DNA of 64,000 nucleotides from Microbacterium lemovicicum (GTDB lineage Bacteria > Actinomycetota > Actinomycetes > Actinomycetales > Microbacteriaceae): assembly GCF_003991875.1 (NCBI RefSeq), contig NZ_CP031423.1, positions 620,001 to 684,000 of the forward strand. Reading direction: 5' to 3'. The notes beneath the pieces were generated by a model. That model saw nothing but the letters and a program-made list of their open reading frames with translations. It was not told where the DNA came from and did not search any database. A program made the translations under genes and the position numbers. Shown piece by piece: positions 16,309-23,694 of this stretch. Positions within the stretch are counted from its first letter, which is position 1, and the number at the start of each line of letters is the position of its first letter.

Positions 16309-17546
16309 TCCTGCAGGACGCCGGATCGCCAGCCGTCGTCGAGCGCCGGCACCCACTCCGCCGCGAGCTCGCCGTGCGCGTTGCGCGAGAGGACGTCGTA
16401 GCCCGGCACCACCGGCGATGTCGGAAGGGCGTCGAACAGGGCTCGGTCCGCGTCGCCCAGTCCGTCGATGTCCAGCACGGTGAACTGCCCCCACACGTCC
16501 GGCTGCGCTTTCGCCACCTGCTGCTCGACCGACAGCGCCACGTTCGCGACGACCATCGCGCCGGCGATCGAGTCGGAATTGGCGGGCAGTCCGAGGAAGC
16601 TGGCGTTGCCCACCGTCCCCTCTTCGAGAGTGAGGACCTTGGTCTCCGGCGGGTACGTGCCGTCGGCGACGAGGTCCGTGAGGGTCGCGGGCCCGTACGT
16701 CATCGTGATGTCGATCTGGCGGTCGGCGAAGAGCTGGCCGAGCTCCGCCTCGTTCGCGGGGTAGGTGTCGCCACCGCGCCACAGGCTCGGCGCCAGCGCG
16801 CTGAGGCGCTCGTACAGTGCGGGTGAGAGCTCGTCGTAGGCATCCTCCGAGAATGTCGCAGGCACCTTGTCCGAGCCGCCGGAGACGCTGGCCAGGACCT
16901 CGCGCACGAACACGGAGCCGGTGAAGTCCGGGGGAGCGGGGTAGGTGAAACGGCCGGGGTGCGCCTCCGCCCAGTCCAGCACCCCCGCCAGCGTCGTGGG
17001 CGGGTCGGGGATGGCCTCGGCGTTGTAGGCGAGGGTGAACTGCGCCTTGTGCCAGGGGGCCTCGCAGCCGTCGACCGGCGTGCCGAAGTCCGATTGTAGG
17101 AGCGGGTCATCTGGGTCGGTGCCTGCCATCGAGGGCAGGAGGCCGGTCCAGTCGCACAGCCACGCGTCGGCCGCCTTGCCCGTGCGGAAGTTGTCTCCGT
17201 TGACCCAGATGAGGTCCACGGTGCCGTCGGAGCGGCCCGCCTGGATCTCGGTGAACACGCGGTTCAGGGCATCGCGGGTATCGGTCACGGGCACCCGCTC
17301 GACCGTGACGCCGTATTCGGCGGCAGCGGGCGACAGCACGTCGTCGACGTAGGCGTTGCCCTGATCGTCTCCGCCGTACATCCACAACTGGACGGTCTGA
17401 CCGTCGGCGTCGGCGAGCACGCTGTCCCAGTCGTCGTACGTCTGAGACGCCTCTGTCTGCGGTGCCGCACACGCCGCCAGGGCGAGGAGGCCGATGCCGA
17501 GAGCCAGGGCGGATGCCCGACGGTGTCGGGATCCGGAGCGGGGCAT
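16305..17546 (-). CDS. ABC transporter substrate-binding lipoprotein (YnjB-like)
   Basis: 413 residues. Basic start, hydrophobic stretch and lipobox LAAC place the mature cysteine near residue 27, so it is exported and lipid-anchored. The fold is a type II periplasmic-binding protein: WMYGGDDQGN, DLIWVNGDNFRTGK, KAQFTLAYNAEAIP and LPANSDSIAGAMVVANVAL are in the style of the YnjB family (COG4134), usually close to 390 residues. It heads the four-gene importer operon. GAGGAA lies 4 nt before the ATG, and a TAATGC -10 at 17585-17590 overlaps the divergent TVP38 promoter. The ligand is unknown; in this fold class it could be a metal complex, a polyamine, thiamine or a phospho-compound. Confidence 0.88.
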   Translation of the reverse strand: MPRSGSRHRRASALALGIGLLALAACAAPQTEASQTYDDWDSVLADADGQTVQLWMYGGDDQGNAYVDDVLSPAAAEYGVTVERVPVTDTRDALNRVFTEIQAGRSDGTVDLIWVNGDNFRTGKAADAWLCDWTGLLPSMAGTDPDDPLLQSDFGTPVDGCEAPWHKAQFTLAYNAEAIPDPPTTLAGVLDWAEAHPGRFTYPAPPDFTGSVFVREVLASVSGGSDKVPATFSEDAYDELSPALYERLSALAPSLWRGGDTYPANEAELGQLFADRQIDITMTYGPATLTDLVADGTYPPETKVLTLEEGTVGNASFLGLPANSDSIAGAMVVANVALSVEQQVAKAQPDVWGQFTVLDIDGLGDADRALFDALPTSPVVPGYDVLSRNAHGELAAEWVPALDDGWRSGVLQE

Positions 17547-17584
17547 GGTTCCTCGTTTCGGTCAGCAGGCGAAAGAGTCGCGTC

Positions 17585-17594
17585 GCATTAGGGT
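17585..17594. promoter_or_regulatory. Overlapping divergent -10 elements of the importer and TVP38 genes
   Basis: TAATGC on the minus strand (17590-17585) faces the binding-protein gene, and TAGGGT on the plus strand (17589-17594) lies 5 nt before an ATG of the TVP38 gene. The two boxes share two bases, so the two promoters probably exclude each other or are jointly controlled. -35 boxes are not clear. Confidence 0.45.
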
Positions 17595-17599
17595 ATGGG

Positions 17600-18343
17600 A
17601 TGTCGGAAGGAAGCGTGACGTCGATGATGCGCGTGTTCTCCGGCGCCCGGTCCGGACGGCGGGTGTGGCTGCGACTCGTCCTCCTCCTCGTCTTCGTCGC
17701 GCTCGCCGCAGTGGTCGGAGTGCTCGTCGGCCCGGCCGATCTGGCACAGGTGCGGGCGTGGGCGACCGGGGTCGGAGTCGGCGGTGCGATGCTGTTCGTC
17801 GTCGCGTACGCCGGGCTCACACTCACGCCCGCTCCGAAGAACGTCCTCACCGTCGCCGCGGGACTGGTGTGGGGCTTCTGGCCCGCGCTGGCGATGGTCT
17901 ACATCGGCGCTCTGCTCGGCGCTGCGGCCTCCTTCATCCTGGGCCGCTGGCTGGGGAGGGAAGCCGTGGAGCGACTGACGGGGGGGCGGGTGGAACGAGT
18001 GGATGCCGCGCTCGCGCGTCGAGGATTCCTCGCGGTCCTCGGGGCCCGCCTGGTGCCCCTCATCCCGTTCACCCTCATCAACTACGGGTCGGGGCTGACG
18101 TCCGTCCGGGTGCGCGACTACGCCCTCGGCACGGCGGTCGGGATCATCCCCGGGTCCGTCGCCTACGTCGCTCTCGGCGCGTTCGGGCTGGAGCTCGGGC
18201 CGCCGTTCTGGATCGCCGTGTCCGTGCTGGGCGCGCTCGCGCTGGCCGGAGTGATCGCGGGGGCGGTGCTCCGGCGCCGCAGCGGCAGCCGACCCGACGG
18301 TGGCGGGACGCCCGATCGGACGGGCGAGGTGGGGAGTGCTTGA
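17600..18343 (+). CDS. TVP38/TMEM64 (DedA/SNARE-associated) family membrane protein
   Basis: 247 residues from ATG 17600, which is 5 nt after TAGGGT and so probably leaderless. An ATG at 17624, 10 nt after AGGAAG, is the alternative and gives 239 residues. The family core is clear: PAPKNVLTVAAGLVWGF, then GAAASFILGRWLGR, then ARLVPLIPFTLINYGSGLTSV, with re-entrant prolines, and five or six hydrophobic segments. TVP38/DedA proteins are implicated in lipid scrambling and membrane homeostasis. The same family (YdjX, YdjZ) sits beside ynjABCDEF in E. coli. It overlaps the CDP-alcohol phosphatidyltransferase gene by 8 nt, pointing to a shared lipid-related task. Confidence 0.88.
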   Translation: MSEGSVTSMMRVFSGARSGRRVWLRLVLLLVFVALAAVVGVLVGPADLAQVRAWATGVGVGGAMLFVVAYAGLTLTPAPKNVLTVAAGLVWGFWPALAMVYIGALLGAAASFILGRWLGREAVERLTGGRVERVDAALARRGFLAVLGARLVPLIPFTLINYGSGLTSVRVRDYALGTAVGIIPGSVAYVALGAFGLELGPPFWIAVSVLGALALAGVIAGAVLRRRSGSRPDGGGTPDRTGEVGSA

Positions 18344-18974
18344 CGCCTCGGCGCGGGCGCTGCTGGCGCGTCCGCTGGAGGCCGCCGCGGCCGCCATCGA
18401 CCGCCCGCACGTCACCCCCGATCGCCTCACCGTCGCGGGGCTGGCGCTCGGGGTCGCGGCGGCCGGCGCAGCGGCGATGCAGCTGTGGGGGGTCGCTCTC
18501 ACACTCTGGCTCGTGTCCCGGCTGGCGGATGGCCTGGACGGCACGCTCGCGCGGCGTCGACGCGCGCGAGCGCCGCGAGGGGATCAGTCGCGGGAGAGTC
18601 ACGCGGGCGGCTTCCTGGACATCACGGCGGATTTCGTCGCCTACGGGTCCACGGTCGTCGGCGTGGCGATCGGCGCGGCGAACCAGTTCGACGCGCCGTG
18701 GTGGCCGTTCCTGCTCGTCCTTCTGACGTACTACGTCAACGGCACGGCCTTCCTGGCCTTCTCGTCCATCGCCGAACGGACCGGTCGCACGCTGGACGAC
18801 GGGCGGTCGCTGTCGTTCCTGGGCCGCATCGCGGAGGGGACCGAGACGATCGCCGTGCACGCCCTGTGGATGATCGTGCCGTTCTGGTCATGGCAGATCG
18901 CCCTGGGATGGTCGGTGTTCGTCGCGGTGAGCGCCGCCCAGCGCATCATCGTGGGTTATCTGCGCCTCCGCTGA
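18336..18974 (+). CDS. CDP-alcohol phosphatidyltransferase (YnjF-like)
   Basis: 212 residues from GTG 18336, chosen because GAGGTG is 4 nt upstream and the start overlaps the TVP38 stop (GTGCTTGA); a GTG at 18300 is also open. The active site is fully conserved: DGLDGTLAR gives the first two Asp, the Gly and AR, and GGFLDITAD gives the last Gly and two Asp. The family normally has about 8 residues between AR and the next Gly; here there are about 18, mostly Arg, Ala and Ser, so an insertion of about 10 polar residues sits next to the catalytic site. Five or six membrane segments. It would join a CDP-activated lipid to an alcohol. The acceptor is unknown, as for E. coli YnjF. Confidence 0.9.
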   Translation: MLDASARALLARPLEAAAAAIDRPHVTPDRLTVAGLALGVAAAGAAAMQLWGVALTLWLVSRLADGLDGTLARRRRARAPRGDQSRESHAGGFLDITADFVAYGSTVVGVAIGAANQFDAPWWPFLLVLLTYYVNGTAFLAFSSIAERTGRTLDDGRSLSFLGRIAEGTETIAVHALWMIVPFWSWQIALGWSVFVAVSAAQRIIVGYLRLR

Positions 18975-18981
18975 GACGACA

Positions 18982-20469
18982 TCACGCGCGTCGTCTGCGC
19001 ACCGCGGACAGCCCGCGGATCGCCAGCGACACCGCTCCTCGGCCGAGACCGCGTCGGGCCTCGGACACGACGGCGTTCCACCCGGCGTCCGAGTACGTCG
19101 GGTAGGCGTGGATGGTCGAGGCGAGTGCGTTCACCGACAATCGCGCTCTGGTCGCGACGGTGTACTCGGCCAGCGACTCGCCGGCTCGCGGGCCCACGAT
19201 CACCGCCCCCGCGACCCGTCCGCGACGGTCCACCACGATCTTGGTGAAGCCGTCCGTGTGTCCGTCCGCGATCGCCCTGTCGAGGTGGGCGTGCTGCTGC
19301 ACGATCACACGCATGCCCCGGCCGGGGGCCTGCGCAGGGTCGACACCCACGGCGCCGACTTCCGGCGACGTGAAGGTCACGCGGGGGACGACGTCGAGGT
19401 CGGCTGCGCGCGACAGCCCGAGCACGGCGTTCGTCGCGGCCACGCTGGCGTACATTCCCGCCGTGTGGGTGAAGCGCGGGAGGGCGGTGACGTCACCGGC
19501 CGCGCGGATGCGCGGATTCGACGTCTTCATCGCACGGTCGACGGCGACCGCTCCGCTCGCGTCGAGCGCCACGCCGGCGACCTCCAGGCCGAGAGCGCCC
19601 GTCCTGGCCTGCCGTCCCAGAGCGGCCAGCATCCGATCGAACACCACGTCGGAGCCGTCGCTGAGACGGGCGCCCCCGGAGGCGGAGGTCGCACTCGTCC
19701 CCGCGGCCGACACGGCGCGCACGGAGGTCTTCAGGCGCACGTCGACACCGTCGGCTCGCAGAGCCTCGAGGACGACCTGCGAGGCCTCGGCGTCCTCTTT
19801 CGCCAGGAGGCGGTCTCCTCGGTGCACGAGCGTCACAGAACTGCCGAGCCGGGCCATCGCCTGGGCGATCTCGCACCCGATGGCGCCGCCGCCCTGGATG
19901 AGGAGTCGATCCGGACGTTCGTCCAGATCCCAGAACGTCTCATTCGTGAGGACATCGATCGACTCCGCACCCTCCGCCGGACTGCGGATGGGGGCGCTTC
20001 CCGTCGCGACGATCGCGTCACGGAACCGGATGCGCTCCGCGTCGACCACCACCGCATCCGGGCCGTCGAACCGGGCATGCCCGCGCAACGAGTGCACGCC
20101 GTCCTTCGCGAGCGCGTCCGGGGAGTCCACAGGCTCGATCCGGCGGATGGCTGCGCGCACATGAGACATCACGGCGCCGAAGTCGATGGGGACGTCCTGC
20201 CCTCCGACCCCCAGCGTGGACCCGTGCCGAGCGGCGTGCGCCGCGGCCGCCGTCGCGATCAGAGCCTTCGACGGGACGCACCCCGTATGCAGGCACTCGC
20301 CGCCGAAGCGCCCGGCCTCGATGAGCAGCACGCTCGCCCCGAGGGCGGCCGCCGTCCGCGATGCGACGAGCCCGGCGCTTCCCGCGCCGAGCACGACGAG
20401 GTCCCACTGCCTGCTCGCCGCCTGAGCGGGGGTCACGGTGGAGCCGACGCGCCGAGAGGATCTGGTCAT
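18982..20469 (-). CDS. MerA/Lpd-like FAD-dependent pyridine nucleotide-disulfide oxidoreductase
   Basis: 495 residues. FAD loop VVLGAGSAGLVA, redox-active disulfide GGECLHTGCVPSK, NAD(P) loop LLIQGGGAIGCE, second FAD motif AAGDVT, C-terminal dimerisation domain. At the usual catalytic dyad the motif is HAYPTYSDAG, so the second His of HxHPTxSE is Tyr, as in mercuric-reductase-like branches. There is no C-terminal Cys pair and no N-terminal metal-binding domain, so it is unlikely to reduce Hg(II). Probably leaderless: TAGGCT lies exactly 6 nt before the ATG. Divergent from the methyltransferase by 36 nt. In other bacteria such flavoproteins are often linked to TVP38 proteins, and that association is repeated here. 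Confidence 0.88.
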   Translation of the reverse strand: MTRSSRRVGSTVTPAQAASRQWDLVVLGAGSAGLVASRTAAALGASVLLIEAGRFGGECLHTGCVPSKALIATAAAAHAARHGSTLGVGGQDVPIDFGAVMSHVRAAIRRIEPVDSPDALAKDGVHSLRGHARFDGPDAVVVDAERIRFRDAIVATGSAPIRSPAEGAESIDVLTNETFWDLDERPDRLLIQGGGAIGCEIAQAMARLGSSVTLVHRGDRLLAKEDAEASQVVLEALRADGVDVRLKTSVRAVSAAGTSATSASGGARLSDGSDVVFDRMLAALGRQARTGALGLEVAGVALDASGAVAVDRAMKTSNPRIRAAGDVTALPRFTHTAGMYASVAATNAVLGLSRAADLDVVPRVTFTSPEVGAVGVDPAQAPGRGMRVIVQQHAHLDRAIADGHTDGFTKIVVDRRGRVAGAVIVGPRAGESLAEYTVATRARLSVNALASTIHAYPTYSDAGWNAVVSEARRGLGRGAVSLAIRGLSAVRRRRA

Positions 20470-20505
20470 GCCCGAAGCCTAGAGTGGACGGGGAACGGGG
20501 GACGG

Positions 20506-21150
20506 ATGGCAGCGTTCTTGCGACGCTACGGCGTCGGCGCGCGATGGTACGACACCCTCTCCGGCGAGCGCTGGGTGTACCGGGCAGGCAGACTCGCCGG
20601 AGTGCAGCTCCTCGCGCCGCGCCCGGGTGACGTCGTGGTCGATCTCGGGTGCGGCACCGGATTGAACTTTCTTCTGCTCTTCGAGGCCGTCGGTCCTCGG
20701 GGCATGATCATCGGGGTGGACCGGAGCCCGGACATGCTCGACCGCGCACGCCGACGTGTCGACCGTGCGGGATGGGATGGGCAGGTGCGTCTCCTCCAGG
20801 CAGATGCAGTCCGCCTCGACCCGTCCGACGTCGTCGATCTCGCCGGCCGCCCCGCGGACGCGCTCTTCAGCACCTATGCATTGAGCGTCATCGGGGACCG
20901 GCAGACCGCCTGGAACCTGTCTCTCGAGACGCTGCGGCCGGAGGCGCGGGCCTGCGTCGTCGACATGCAGCCTCCGCGAGGGACGTGGCGCTTCCTCTCG
21001 CCCCTCGCCCGGCTCGCCTGCGCCGCCGGCGGCGCGGACATCACCGCGCGGCCGTGGCGTCTCCTGGAGAGGGTGGCGGACCCGTCCACGCTGAGGCGGT
21101 CGGAACGCAAGGGCGGGCACATCGTGGTCGTGGCCGGCGACATCGCCTGA
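20506..21150 (+). CDS. Class I SAM-dependent methyltransferase
   Basis: 214 residues. Motif I is VVDLGCGTGLNFLLL near residue 45, followed by the acidic residue of IIGVDRSPDML and a motif II-like region LFSTYALSVI, the pattern of ubiE/COQ5-like methyltransferases acting on lipids, quinones or phosphatidylethanolamine. ATG at 20506 after a purine-rich GGGGGACGG; a TAGAGT -10 is at 20480-20485. It is the last gene of the radical SAM/ABC/TVP38/CDP-alcohol block and divergent from the flavoprotein. Methylation of the head group made by the phosphatidyltransferase is a reasonable but untested idea. A tRNA gene on the other strand follows. Confidence 0.87.
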   Translation: MAAFLRRYGVGARWYDTLSGERWVYRAGRLAGVQLLAPRPGDVVVDLGCGTGLNFLLLFEAVGPRGMIIGVDRSPDMLDRARRRVDRAGWDGQVRLLQADAVRLDPSDVVDLAGRPADALFSTYALSVIGDRQTAWNLSLETLRPEARACVVDMQPPRGTWRFLSPLARLACAAGGADITARPWRLLERVADPSTLRRSERKGGHIVVVAGDIA

Positions 21151-21231
21151 TCCGGTCGAAGTCCGTCCTCGGGCCGTACGAGATCGTCCCGTCGTAGCTC
21201 GGGCCCGTGACCATGTCCACGGGCGGGGAAG

Positions 21232-21307
21232 TGGACGCGACGGCGGGAGTCGAACCCGCAACGCTGCCGGGTATGAGCCGGAGCCCGGGACCACCCGGAT
21301 CGCCGCG
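21232..21307 (-). tRNA. Atypical tRNA with anticodon CAT (Met-type), CCA encoded
   Basis: Reading the minus strand, a 7-bp acceptor stem (CGCGGCG with CGTCGCG, one G-U) encloses the element. The T arm is perfect (GCGGG-TTCGACT-CCCGC), the anticodon loop is CTCATAC with T33 present, and the 3' end reads T-CCA. Total 76 nt. Deviations: the D loop is only about 6 nt, position 8 is A rather than T, and the anticodon stem has 4 clear pairs plus a mismatch. It could be an unusual Met or Ile2 (CAT) tRNA, or a decaying copy. Confidence 0.6.
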
Positions 21308-21321
21308 ATGGCCCACGGTAA

Positions 21322-21340
21322 CCCGCCGGACGCCGGCGGG
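21322..21340. other. Perfect 8-bp hairpin upstream of the tRNA
   Basis: CCCGCCGG-ACG-CCGGCGGG. It lies between the divergent tRNA (minus) and cyclase-like gene (plus), with no T tract on either strand. The rest of 21151-21510 outside the tRNA holds no gene that I can support. The hairpin could be a regulatory or nuclease-protection structure, or chance in GC-rich DNA. Confidence 0.35.
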
Positions 21341-21510
21341 CCGGCTGGATGACCCCGGGTGACGATGTGGTCCATTTCGCGACAGCTCTTCGTGCATCAC
21401 ACGACGAAACGTCTTCGAGACGGACACAGGTCTCGTCGCCTCGACAGTGTGATGTCGAGAAGGGCCCTCGCAGGCGGGCGCCGCCGCATCACGGACGACA
21501 GGGAGACCTC

Positions 21511-23694
21511 GTGACCGACGCCGAGACGCGTGCGCCAGTGACCGAGAGCGCACGACTGGACGGGCAGGATGCCGCCGGCAGGACCGCGAAGAAGGAGCGG
21601 AGGCGCCGCGGCGGGCTCAGCATCCAGTCGAAGCTCCTCATCATGCTTTTGGCGGTCAGCCTGATCGCCTCGGTCATCATCGGCGTCATCGGCTACGTGA
21701 GCGGACGCGAGTCGCTGCGCGAAGCGGCATTGGACCAGCTCACGACGATCCGGGAACTGCGCGTCGGCGAGGTCGAGAACGCCATGAAGAGCGTCCAGAC
21801 CGGTGTCAGCCTGGATTCGCGCAACCTCAGCGCCCAGACCCTGTCCCGTGAGATCAACGCCGCCTGGGACGAGCTGCAGACCCGGCAGCTCACGTCCGAG
21901 CAGGATGCGCAGCTCGACGCCTACTACGCCGACACCTTCCTCCCGCAGCTGCAGGAACGCACGGGTGATCCGTACAGTCCCAGCGCCTTCGTCCCGACCT
22001 CCAACGCCGGGCGGTGGGCGCAGTACCACTTCACCATCCAGAGCGAAGACTTCGACGCGAAGCTGAATGACAACGACGGCGATGACGGCAGTCCCTACTC
22101 CGCGGTCGCCGATCGTTACGGCGACTACCTCTCACGGCTCGTGACTCAGGCCGGTTACGAGGATGTGCTCCTGATGAACCTCGACGGCGACGTCGTCTAC
22201 TCCGCCTACAAGGGCGTGGATCTCGGGACGAACCTCAATGACGGACCGTATCGCGAGTCGCTGCTCGGCGACGCGTTCCGCAGTGTCGTGGCGACCAACA
22301 GCGTCGCCGCCCTCGAGACGACCGACTACGAGCGATGGATCCCGTCGCTCAACACCCCCACCCTCTGGGTCCTCTCCCCGGTCGGCAACGACACCGCCAT
22401 CACGGGCGTCATGGCGGCGCAGATCCCCCTCTCGCGGATCAACGACGTGATGACCGGCGGGAACCGCTGGAAGGACCAAGGGCTCGGTGACACCGGCGAG
22501 GTCTACCTCGTGGGCCAGGATCATCTGATGCGCAGCACCTCCCGGCTGCTCGTCGAGGATCCCGAGGACTACCGCGCCCGCGCGATCGCGAACGGCACCC
22601 CGCCCGTGGTGGCCGACCGCATCGTGGCGGTGAACGGCACAGTCCTGCTGCAGCCCGTGAACACCGTGTCGGTCGAAAGTGCTCTGAAGGGCGAGTCGGG
22701 CACATCGATCTCGACCGGCTATCTCGGCAATGAGAACATCACCGCCTACAGTCCCGTCCAGATCGACGGACTGAACTGGGTCGCCGTCGCCCGCATCGAC
22801 ACCTCGGAGGCGTTCGCGCCGGTCGTGGACTTCACCCGCAGCCTGCTGCTGTCGCTCCTGGCGATCGTGCTCGCCGTCAGCGTCCTGTCGCTCCTGCTCG
22901 CGCAGGTCTTCACGCGGCCGATCAAGAAGCTGGTGGATGCGGTGCGCCGCGTCTCCGGAGGAGAGCTAGCCGTCTCCGTCCCGGTCTCGTCGCGGGATGA
23001 GATCGGCGATCTCGGGACCGCGTTCAACGACATGGCCTCCAGCCTGCGCGTCAAGCAGGAGCTGATCGACGCGCAGCACACGGAGAACGAGAAGCTCATG
23101 CTGACGCTGATGCCGGAGACCGTGGCCGAGCGCTACCGGGCGGGCGAGGAGACGATCTCCGAGGAGCACGAGAACGTCTCGGTCGTGTTCGCGGAGCTCG
23201 TCGGCTTCGACGAGTACAGCCACGAGCTGACGGGCGACGCCGAGATCGCACAGCTGAATCTGCTCATGCGCGGATTCGACGAGGCCGCGGCCAAAGCCGG
23301 CGTCGAGAAGGTCCGCACCCTTCGCGGCGGCTATCTCGCGAGTGCCGGGCTCAGCGTTCCGCGAGTGGACAACGTGCGGCGTGCGGTGGACTTCGCGCGC
23401 GAGATGCGGGCGGTCGTGCAGCGGTTCAACGCGCAGACGGGCAGCTCCCTCGATCTCCGCGCCGGCGTGGACACCGGCACCGTGACGAGCGGCCTCGTCG
23501 CCCGCACGAGCCTCGCCTACGACCTGTGGGGTGACGCGGTCAACCTGGCGTATCGCGTGCGCAGCGTGTCCGGCGACCCGGGCATCTACGTCACCCAGGC
23601 GGTGCGTGATCGCATGCAGGACAGCATCGCCTTCATCCCGGTGGGCGCCGTCGAGCTGCGCGGAGCATCGCAGCAGGTGTGGAGGATCGAGTGA
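21511..23694 (+). CDS. Membrane receptor with CACHE-like, HAMP and degenerate class III cyclase domains
   Basis: 727 residues; GTG at 21511 with GGGAG 5 nt upstream. Layout: basic tail, TM1 (about 41-62), large extracytoplasmic sensor (about 65-440, dCACHE-like), TM2 (about 443-468), HAMP (TRPIKKLVDAVRRVSGGEL and DEIGDLGTAFNDM), then a class III nucleotidyl cyclase domain (about 550-727). The cyclase fold is clear (VVFAELVGF; DLWGDAVNLAYRVRS), but the first metal Asp is Glu (FAELVGF, usually FxDIxGF) and the second is lost (TLRGGYLASAGL, where TIGDxYxA is usual). It may therefore be a pseudo-cyclase that binds rather than makes a nucleotide. Its stop overlaps the start of a channel with a cyclic-nucleotide-binding-like domain. 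Confidence 0.88.
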   Translation: MTDAETRAPVTESARLDGQDAAGRTAKKERRRRGGLSIQSKLLIMLLAVSLIASVIIGVIGYVSGRESLREAALDQLTTIRELRVGEVENAMKSVQTGVSLDSRNLSAQTLSREINAAWDELQTRQLTSEQDAQLDAYYADTFLPQLQERTGDPYSPSAFVPTSNAGRWAQYHFTIQSEDFDAKLNDNDGDDGSPYSAVADRYGDYLSRLVTQAGYEDVLLMNLDGDVVYSAYKGVDLGTNLNDGPYRESLLGDAFRSVVATNSVAALETTDYERWIPSLNTPTLWVLSPVGNDTAITGVMAAQIPLSRINDVMTGGNRWKDQGLGDTGEVYLVGQDHLMRSTSRLLVEDPEDYRARAIANGTPPVVADRIVAVNGTVLLQPVNTVSVESALKGESGTSISTGYLGNENITAYSPVQIDGLNWVAVARIDTSEAFAPVVDFTRSLLLSLLAIVLAVSVLSLLLAQVFTRPIKKLVDAVRRVSGGELAVSVPVSSRDEIGDLGTAFNDMASSLRVKQELIDAQHTENEKLMLTLMPETVAERYRAGEETISEEHENVSVVFAELVGFDEYSHELTGDAEIAQLNLLMRGFDEAAAKAGVEKVRTLRGGYLASAGLSVPRVDNVRRAVDFAREMRAVVQRFNAQTGSSLDLRAGVDTGTVTSGLVARTSLAYDLWGDAVNLAYRVRSVSGDPGIYVTQAVRDRMQDSIAFIPVGAVELRGASQQVWRIE

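Noticed and set aside
18982..20469. Mercuric reductase (merA) assignment
   Set aside because: There is no C-terminal cysteine pair, no N-terminal heavy-metal-binding domain and no mer genes nearby, so only the broader flavoprotein family is claimed.
21151..21510. Integrative element boundary at the tRNA
   Set aside because: No integrase, no direct repeat of the tRNA 3' end and no change in gene style on either side within the window.
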